DNA from: Clostridiales bacterium
GTDB taxonomy: Bacteria; Bacillota; Clostridia; Oscillospirales; Acutalibacteraceae
Length of the DNA: 17,892 nucleotides
Direction: 5' to 3'
NCBI GenBank assembly: GCA_021202245.1
Contig: JAJQDK010000082.1
Span: forward strand, 1-17,892
Shown here: positions 12,814 through 17,892 of the stretch, piece by piece
How the letters are laid out: every line of letters starts with the position of its first letter
Numbering within the stretch: position 1 is the first letter of the stretch
Made by a program: the position numbers and the translations under genes
Notes under the pieces: generated by a model
What the model was told of the DNA's origin: nothing
Seen by the model: only the letters and a program-made list of their open reading frames with translations
Databases searched by the model: none

Positions 12814-13812
12814 ATGAATTTATCAAAAAAACTGCTGGCAGGTGTGACAGCCGCTATTATGATGGTGTCCGCTGCCTCTACCTCGGCTTTTGCAGCCGAA
12901 ACATCCGATTTGGACGCGGGAACGTACACTGTTGACAGTGAGCTTTCCCTCTATGTAAATGCTATGGGAGGAATCGAATTTGCAGATGACCTCTACAAGA
13001 GCACGGAAATCACCGTTGACGAAAGCGGCAACGCTTACGCTACTCTGAATTTTTATCACGGCACGGGAGAATTTTCAATTTACACTGTTTCGGTTTATCA
13101 TTTCATCAATGCCGACAAATCCGCACCCGGATTTTATGAGTCCGACGGTACTCTCAACACAACCGATATAACCTATACTCTGAGCGAAGCAAGCGATACG
13201 CTGCCCGACAGCAATGGCAATGAATATCAATACGTTACTTCCATAACAGTACCCGTTGAGGTTGATGATTCCGAGGTATATCTCTGGCTTTATGTTGACA
13301 GTCAGATAATGGGTTGTCAGTTCGGCGACGGTTCGGGCAATGCCGCTTCAAACACTCCCGGCGAAACTACTCCTTGTGAAGCTCTTCTTACAATTGATTG
13401 GGATACATTGACTGCGGGCTCATCCTCCGGTGCAGCCGATGCGGATGAAACCTCTTCTGCTTCGGCAAACGTAACCTATACCGCTACGGTTGAGGATACC
13501 GGCGACAGCTATGAGGTCGCAATTCCCGAAAGCATAGTTGTAGATCCTTCCACAAAGGAAGGCACATATACCGTTGAAGCTTCAGATTTTGACCTTGCCG
13601 ACGGGGCTTATGTTGAAGTGAGTGCCGACACAAGCGGAACACTTTCTGACGGCACAAATTTGATTGCGTTCAGCAATGCGCTTGAAAGCGTTCAGCTCAC
13701 TAAGACGGGCGACTCGGCAAACGGTACCGTTACTGTGACCGAAGACGCACCGGCATCGGGTACTTATACCGGAACTCTTGATTTCGCAATATATAACTAC
13801 GCTGCCGACTGA
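12814..13812 (+). CDS. Second Shp-like secreted heme-binding protein with extra C-terminal domain
   Basis: This 332-residue exported protein has a signal peptide ending SAFAAE (to about 28). Residues about 32-200 are clearly paralogous to the protein at 9354: GTYTVDSELSLYVNAMGGIEF, a SQIMGCQF segment and a closing LLTIDWDTL strand. The two conserved methionines (M51, M166) are candidate heme ligands. It also has Y156-LWL-Y160, a YxxxY pattern that the paralogue lacks. Residues about 218-332 form a second beta-rich domain (SYEVAIPESIVVDP...). There is no C-terminal membrane helix or sorting motif, so it may be released or held non-covalently, like a hemophore. AAAGGAG lies 10 nt upstream. A possible internal -10 (TATAAT 12772-12777) lacks a good -35. 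A terminator follows. Confidence 0.78.
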   Translation: MNLSKKLLAGVTAAIMMVSAASTSAFAAETSDLDAGTYTVDSELSLYVNAMGGIEFADDLYKSTEITVDESGNAYATLNFYHGTGEFSIYTVSVYHFINADKSAPGFYESDGTLNTTDITYTLSEASDTLPDSNGNEYQYVTSITVPVEVDDSEVYLWLYVDSQIMGCQFGDGSGNAASNTPGETTPCEALLTIDWDTLTAGSSSGAADADETSSASANVTYTATVEDTGDSYEVAIPESIVVDPSTKEGTYTVEASDFDLADGAYVEVSADTSGTLSDGTNLIAFSNALESVQLTKTGDSANGTVTVTEDAPASGTYTGTLDFAIYNYAAD

Positions 13813-13830
13813 GCTTAGTTTGTTTTTGAG

Positions 13831-13862
13831 GGCAGGCGGTCTTGTGCCGTCTGCCTTTATAT
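13831..13862 (+). terminator. Terminator of heme unit 1
   Basis: GGCAGGCGG (13831-13839) pairs with CCGTCTGCC (13847-13855), one G-U wobble, followed by TTTATATTT. Confidence 0.8.
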
Positions 13863-13894
13863 TTAACCTTTTAACTCGGAGCAGTTATATGAAT

Positions 13895-13923
13895 TTGACA
13901 AAAGAAAATGATTATGTTACAAT
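13895..13923 (+). promoter_or_regulatory. Promoter of heme unit 2
   Basis: A perfect -35 TTGACA (13895-13900), a 17-bp spacer and -10 TACAAT (13918-13923). The operator at 13925 begins just past the -10, over the likely start of transcription. Confidence 0.8.
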
Positions 13924-13924
13924 C

Positions 13925-13942
13925 AGTTAGTTTTAACTAACT
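13925..13942 (+). promoter_or_regulatory. Putative DtxR-type operator, heme unit 2
   Basis: AGTTAGTT-TT-AACTAACT has perfect 8-bp arms around a 2-bp centre. Its position on the transcription start fits simple repression. The sequence resembles DtxR/IdeR-family iron or manganese operators (TTAG...CTAA type) and matches 9299-9314. Confidence 0.65.
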
Positions 13943-13960
13943 TACGCATGAGGTGTGCTT

Positions 13961-14752
13961 ATGAATAACAACACCAAAGAAGAGCTGATATATAGGCTTA
14001 ATGATATTTGCTTTTCCTACGGTGACAATTCGGTCATAAAAAAGCTTTCCTGCGAAATAAAAAGGGGAAAGATTACCACTTTAATAGGAGCGAACGGTTG
14101 CGGTAAGTCCACTCTCTTCAGCCTTATGACCAAGAATTTAAAGCCTGATTCCGGAAGTATTTATTTGGGGAAAAGCAATTTGAATTCCGTGAGGCTGAGA
14201 GAGCTTGCAAGGCAGGTAGCGATTGTTCATCAAAACAACACAGCGCCCGGCGATATTACTGCCGAAAAGCTTGTTTCCTACGGCAGAACGCCGTATCGCT
14301 CTGCAATATTCCCGAAAAACGGGGAAAATGATGATGAAAAAATCCGTTGGGCTATGGATATAACCAACACATATAAATTCAAAAATAAAGCTATATCGCA
14401 GCTTTCGGGAGGACAGCGGCAGAGAGTTTGGATAGCAATGGCTCTTGCTCAGGATACCGAAGCACTTTTTCTTGATGAGCCCACAACCTTTCTCGATATG
14501 CGTTATCAGTTTCAAATATTAGGGCTTGTTCGCAGACTGAACAAGGAGTTCGGCGTGACCGTAATTATGGTTCTGCACGACATAAATCAATCGCTTTGCT
14601 ACAGTGATGAGGTGATTGCTATGAAGGACGGCTGCATAATCAAACAGGGTGAGCCTCAAAGAATCATCGACCGAACGCTGCTGAAAACCGTCTACGGCGT
14701 AGATTTAAATATAACGTATATCAACGGCAGACCGTTTGTTTTGCCGGTGTAA
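13961..14752 (+). CDS. FepC/HmuV-type ABC transporter ATP-binding protein
   Basis: This ATPase probably energises the FecCD heme permease encoded at 11111, the only unpaired permease of that class in the window. The ATG at 13961 (263 aa) has GAGGTG 5 nt upstream; GTG 13955 lies within that site. Motifs are Walker A GANGCGKST (43-51), Q-loop Q91, signature LSGGQ (148-152), Walker B LFLDEPT (D172, E173) and H-loop H206. The FepC-like C-terminal segment (YGVDLNITYINGRPFVLP) is kept. It is first in a unit with its own iron-type operator. The distance from its permease gene is unusual but is bridged by the shared operator. Confidence 0.9.
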   Translation: MNNNTKEELIYRLNDICFSYGDNSVIKKLSCEIKRGKITTLIGANGCGKSTLFSLMTKNLKPDSGSIYLGKSNLNSVRLRELARQVAIVHQNNTAPGDITAEKLVSYGRTPYRSAIFPKNGENDDEKIRWAMDITNTYKFKNKAISQLSGGQRQRVWIAMALAQDTEALFLDEPTTFLDMRYQFQILGLVRRLNKEFGVTVIMVLHDINQSLCYSDEVIAMKDGCIIKQGEPQRIIDRTLLKTVYGVDLNITYINGRPFVLPV

Positions 14753-14778
14753 ACAAATAAATACGAGGAGGAGCCTTT

Positions 14779-16521
14779 ATGATGATAAACAAAAGACTTA
14801 TAGGAATCGTTTATGAGAGTAAAAAATATATTGCTGCAAACGTGATTTTTCAATGGCTTTCGCTTGCGGCGAATACTGTAATGATGCTCGGCATAACAAG
14901 ACTTTTTCAAAGCTTAATCTCGGACAGCTTCAGTGAAGAGCTACTGATAAAGACGGTGCTGACAATTATTGCGGCTGCGGCTTTAAGAATTGTCAGCGGG
15001 CTTGCAGCGAGCGAAGCAAGCTTTATGTCATCAAGGGCGGTAAAGAAAAAGCTCCGAGAAATGATTTATAAAAAGCTGCTCAGGCTCGGTGCTTCATATA
15101 ACGAACAGGTAAAAACCTCGGAGGTGGTTCAGGTTGCTGTTGAGGGCGTTGAGCAGCTTGAAACCTACTTTGGCTCGTATTTGCCGCAATTTTTTTACTC
15201 TGTGCTTGCTCCGCTCACACTTTTTGCGGTTATGTGCTTCGTAAGTGTACCCTGTGCCGTGGTTCTGCTCATCTGTGTTCCGCTCATTCCCGTTTCAATC
15301 GCATTTGTTCAGAAATGGGCTAAAAAGCTGCTTTCAAAATATTGGGATCAATACACTGCGCTCGGTGATACATTCCTTGAAAACCTGCAGGGTCTTACGA
15401 CTCTTAAAATTTACAACGCAGATGCAGCAAAAAATGAAGAAATGAACGTACAGTCAGAGCATTTCCGAAAAATCACTATGAAGGTTCTGAAAATGCAGTT
15501 GAATTCGATTACAGTAATGGATTTTATCGCCTACGGCGGAGCGACTTTGGGAGTTATACTGTCAGCTTCTCAGCTTGCGGCGGGCAGCATTTCCTTTGGA
15601 GGATGTCTGCTTATAATACTTTTGTCAGCGGATTTTTTCATTCCTATGCGCCGCTTGGGAAGCTATTTTCACGTAGCAATGAACGGAATGGCAGCATCTG
15701 ACAAAATTTTCAGGCTGTTGGATTTGCCCGATGACGGCAATACGGGAGATAAAGAGATTGGCGATGACTGCCTGACGGAATGCAAGGGCCTGAGCTTTTC
15801 ATATGACGGAAGCAGAGAGGCTTTGAGCGGAATAAATATGAGCTTTTCAAAGGGAAGCTTTACTGCTGTTGTCGGTGAAAGCGGAAGCGGAAAGTCAACC
15901 CTGGCTTCAATTATTTCGGGAAAAAACAAAAATTACAGCGGCTCGGTCAAAATCGGCGGCATTGAGCTAAGCGAGATAAAAGAAGAAAGCCTTATGCACT
16001 TTATAACGTATGTAGGACAAGACAGCTACATTTTCAAAGGAACTGTTTCGGAAAATTTGATTATTGCAAATCCCGGCGTAACGGAGAGTGAAATGTGGAA
16101 TGCGCTTGAAAGAGCAAATTTGGCTGATTTTCTAAAGAATGAAAAAGGTCTTGAAACTCAGCTCGCCGAGAAGGGAGCTAATATCTCCGGCGGACAGCGG
16201 CAAAGATTAGCTCTTGCGAGGGCATTGTTGCATGACAGCGAAGCGTATATTTTTGATGAGGCAACTTCAAATATAGATGCCGACAGCGAAAATGATATTA
16301 TGAGACGAGTTTTTGAGCTTGCGAAAACAAAAACCGTGATACTTATTTCGCATAGACTTGCAAATGCAGTAAAAGCAGATAATATTTACGTGCTTGAGAA
16401 CGGGAAAAGCTCAGAATACAGCACCCATGCCGAGCTGCTCAAAAACGGCGGCACATATTCTCGGCTTTGGAGTGCTCAGCAGGAGCTTGAGGTCTACACA
16501 AAGGAGGAGAGCAGAGTATGA
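14779..16521 (+). CDS. ABC half-transporter, CydD-like (membrane + ATPase)
   Basis: A 580-residue half-transporter of the exporter fold: a six-helix membrane domain (about 15-310), then an ATPase. It has Walker A GESGSGKST (366-374), Q414, signature ISGGQ (469-473), Walker B IFDE (491-494) and H525. The segment ETYFGSYLPQFFYSVLAPLT (128-147) and the GDTFLENLQGLTTLKIY stretch (196-212) are typical of the CydD-like branch. Relatives export thiols or heme-linked compounds (CydDC), and similar pairs occur in streptococcal sia/hts heme operons. It follows the heme ATPase by 26 nt with a strong GAGGAGGAG site and overlaps its partner by 4 nt (ATGA). Substrate and direction of transport are unknown. 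Confidence 0.88.
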   Translation: MMINKRLIGIVYESKKYIAANVIFQWLSLAANTVMMLGITRLFQSLISDSFSEELLIKTVLTIIAAAALRIVSGLAASEASFMSSRAVKKKLREMIYKKLLRLGASYNEQVKTSEVVQVAVEGVEQLETYFGSYLPQFFYSVLAPLTLFAVMCFVSVPCAVVLLICVPLIPVSIAFVQKWAKKLLSKYWDQYTALGDTFLENLQGLTTLKIYNADAAKNEEMNVQSEHFRKITMKVLKMQLNSITVMDFIAYGGATLGVILSASQLAAGSISFGGCLLIILLSADFFIPMRRLGSYFHVAMNGMAASDKIFRLLDLPDDGNTGDKEIGDDCLTECKGLSFSYDGSREALSGINMSFSKGSFTAVVGESGSGKSTLASIISGKNKNYSGSVKIGGIELSEIKEESLMHFITYVGQDSYIFKGTVSENLIIANPGVTESEMWNALERANLADFLKNEKGLETQLAEKGANISGGQRQRLALARALLHDSEAYIFDEATSNIDADSENDIMRRVFELAKTKTVILISHRLANAVKADNIYVLENGKSSEYSTHAELLKNGGTYSRLWSAQQELEVYTKEESRV

Positions 16522-17892
16522 AAAAGAGAAGCAAACTTTCGGTAATGCTTAGGCTTGCGGTACTTGTTAAGCCACTCAGCGGATATATGGCTCTGGCGAT
16601 AATTATGGGACTGTGCGGTAATTTGTGCGCAGTGTTTATCACGGTTTTCGGCGGATATGCTGCTTTGAACGCAGCGAGAGGGACAGCTTATTCTTCTCTT
16701 GTGATTATATTTGTCAGTGTGGCTGTTTTTGCGTTGCTAAGGGCGTTTTTGAGATATGCCGAGCAGACCTGCAACCATTTCATAGCCTTTAAGCTGCTTG
16801 CGCAGATAAGGGATAAGATATTCAGAGCCTTAAGGCGGCTTTGTCCCGCAAAGCTTGACGGCAGGGACAAGGGAGATCTTATTTCCGTGATAACCTCAGA
16901 TATTGAGCTTCTTGAGGTTTTTTATGCTCATACAATATCTCCTGAGGCGATAGCTCTGCTGTTCAGTGCGGTGATGTGTGTGTTTATCGGGAACTTTCAT
17001 CCGCTGCTTGCTGTTGTTTCTATAGCAGCTTATTTGACTGTCGGGGTGGTTATACCGATTGCTACTTCAAAATTAAGCGGCGATGTCGGTTTAAAATTCA
17101 GGGAAAAATCAGGAGCTTTAAGCAGCTTTGTTCTCGACAGTCTGAGAGGACTTTCGGAAATCATCCAATTTTCCGCAGGAAAAAGACGTATAGAAGAAAT
17201 GAACAGGCGAACCGATGAACTGTCTGAGGACGAGAAAAAAATGAAGAGAACGGCGGGCAGAAACAGTGTTGTCACGGATGCGGTAATTTTATTATTCGAT
17301 ATAATTATGCTCACGGCTGCAGCGGCTCTCTACAGCGTACGGGCGATAGATGCGTCAGGGGTTATAATTCCGGTAATTGCACTTATCAGCTCGTTCGGAC
17401 CTACATCTGCGCTTGCCGGTCTCGGCAGCTCGCTGCAAAATTTCTTTGCGGCAGCTAACAGAGTTATTGATATATTAGATGAAAATCCCGTTGTCTGTGA
17501 TATTGAGGGAAAACCCGAAATCGCTTTTGAGGGAGCGGAGGCAAAAAATGCTATGTTTTCCTATGGAGCCGAAGCTGTGCTGTCGGATGCTTCATTATCC
17601 GTTCCAAAGGGTCGGATTGCAGGAATCGTGGGGAAGAGCGGAAGCGGAAAATCCACTTTGCTAAAGCTGTTTATGCGCTTTTGGAAAACGGACAGCGGCA
17701 GCATAAAAATATCAAATACCGAAATATCCGACATAAACACAGAAAACCTCAGAAATATGGAGAGCCTTGTAACTCAGGAAACCTATCTGTTCCGCGACAG
17801 CATTGCGAATAACCTTAAAATAGCAAAGCCCGACGCTGCCGATGAGGAGCTTGTACGCGCGTGTAAAAAAGCATCGGTTCATGACTTTATAG
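16518..17892 (+). CDS. ABC half-transporter, CydC-like partner (3' end missing)
   Basis: It starts at ATG 16518, overlapping the upstream TGA, with AAGGAGGAG upstream, and stays open to the window edge (458 codons seen). The membrane domain includes RYAEQTCNHFIAFKLLAQIRD (about 80-100) and DKGDLISVITSDIELLEVFYAH, both typical of the CydC-like half. The ATPase begins at about residue 340 with Walker A GKSGSGKST; the Q-loop follows in LVTQETYLF. Signature and Walker B lie beyond the window. It should form a heterodimer with the preceding gene product. Confidence 0.88.
   Translation, partial: MKKRSKLSVMLRLAVLVKPLSGYMALAIIMGLCGNLCAVFITVFGGYAALNAARGTAYSSLVIIFVSVAVFALLRAFLRYAEQTCNHFIAFKLLAQIRDKIFRALRRLCPAKLDGRDKGDLISVITSDIELLEVFYAHTISPEAIALLFSAVMCVFIGNFHPLLAVVSIAAYLTVGVVIPIATSKLSGDVGLKFREKSGALSSFVLDSLRGLSEIIQFSAGKRRIEEMNRRTDELSEDEKKMKRTAGRNSVVTDAVILLFDIIMLTAAAALYSVRAIDASGVIIPVIALISSFGPTSALAGLGSSLQNFFAAANRVIDILDENPVVCDIEGKPEIAFEGAEAKNAMFSYGAEAVLSDASLSVPKGRIAGIVGKSGSGKSTLLKLFMRFWKTDSGSIKISNTEISDINTENLRNMESLVTQETYLFRDSIANNLKIAKPDAADEELVRACKKASVHDFI

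Overview
The window looks like chromosome of a spore-forming, anaerobic-type Firmicute of the Clostridia, probably Ruminococcaceae/Oscillospiraceae (inference). The signs are an alpha/beta-type small acid-soluble spore protein, a Gram-positive dnaX-ybaB-recR-smpB-ssrA housekeeping block, a leucine T-box in front of leuA, clostridial-type signal peptides, and TTG/GTG starts with strong GGAGG ribosome binding sites.

Layout. 1-97: 5' end of a secreted-protein gene (minus strand), divergent from a small ribbon-helix-helix protein (284-472). 650-4525: SRP RNA (ffs), dnaX, ybaB, recR, smpB and the tmRNA gene ssrA, all on the plus strand. 4526-5002: no intact gene, but a broken tRNA-Arg(ACG). 5003-5200: spore protein gene. 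5344-6696 (minus): AAA/DUF4143 ATPase whose leader carries four repeats about 32 bp apart. This gene and its leader lie between two identical 38-bp copies of a bidirectional terminator, which suggests a module inserted between the spore-protein gene and leuA. 7039-8715 (minus): leuA, preceded by a complete T-box leader with a CTC (Leu) specifier.

9354 to the end (plus): a heme-acquisition locus of the streptococcal Shp/Hts and staphylococcal IsdE-F type. Unit 1 has a membrane-anchored Shp-like surface protein, an IsdE-like lipoprotein with both heme-ligand positions (Met82, His235), a FecCD permease, a small membrane-anchored protein of unknown function, and a second Shp-like secreted protein with an extra C-terminal domain. 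Unit 2 has the FepC/HmuV-type ATPase and a pair of CydDC-like ABC half-transporters; the second runs off the window. Both units carry a closely similar inverted repeat, (A)GTTAGTY-NN-RACTAAC(T), at the promoter. It resembles DtxR/IdeR/MtsR-type operators and implies joint iron control.

Proposed working model (inference): the Shp-like proteins catch heme at the surface and hand it to the lipoprotein, the permease plus the unit-2 ATPase import it, and the CydDC-like pair moves heme, a heme product or a thiol across the membrane. The most novel-looking parts are this two-paralogue heme locus, the shared operator, and the repeat-flanked ATPase module with its periodic leader repeats.
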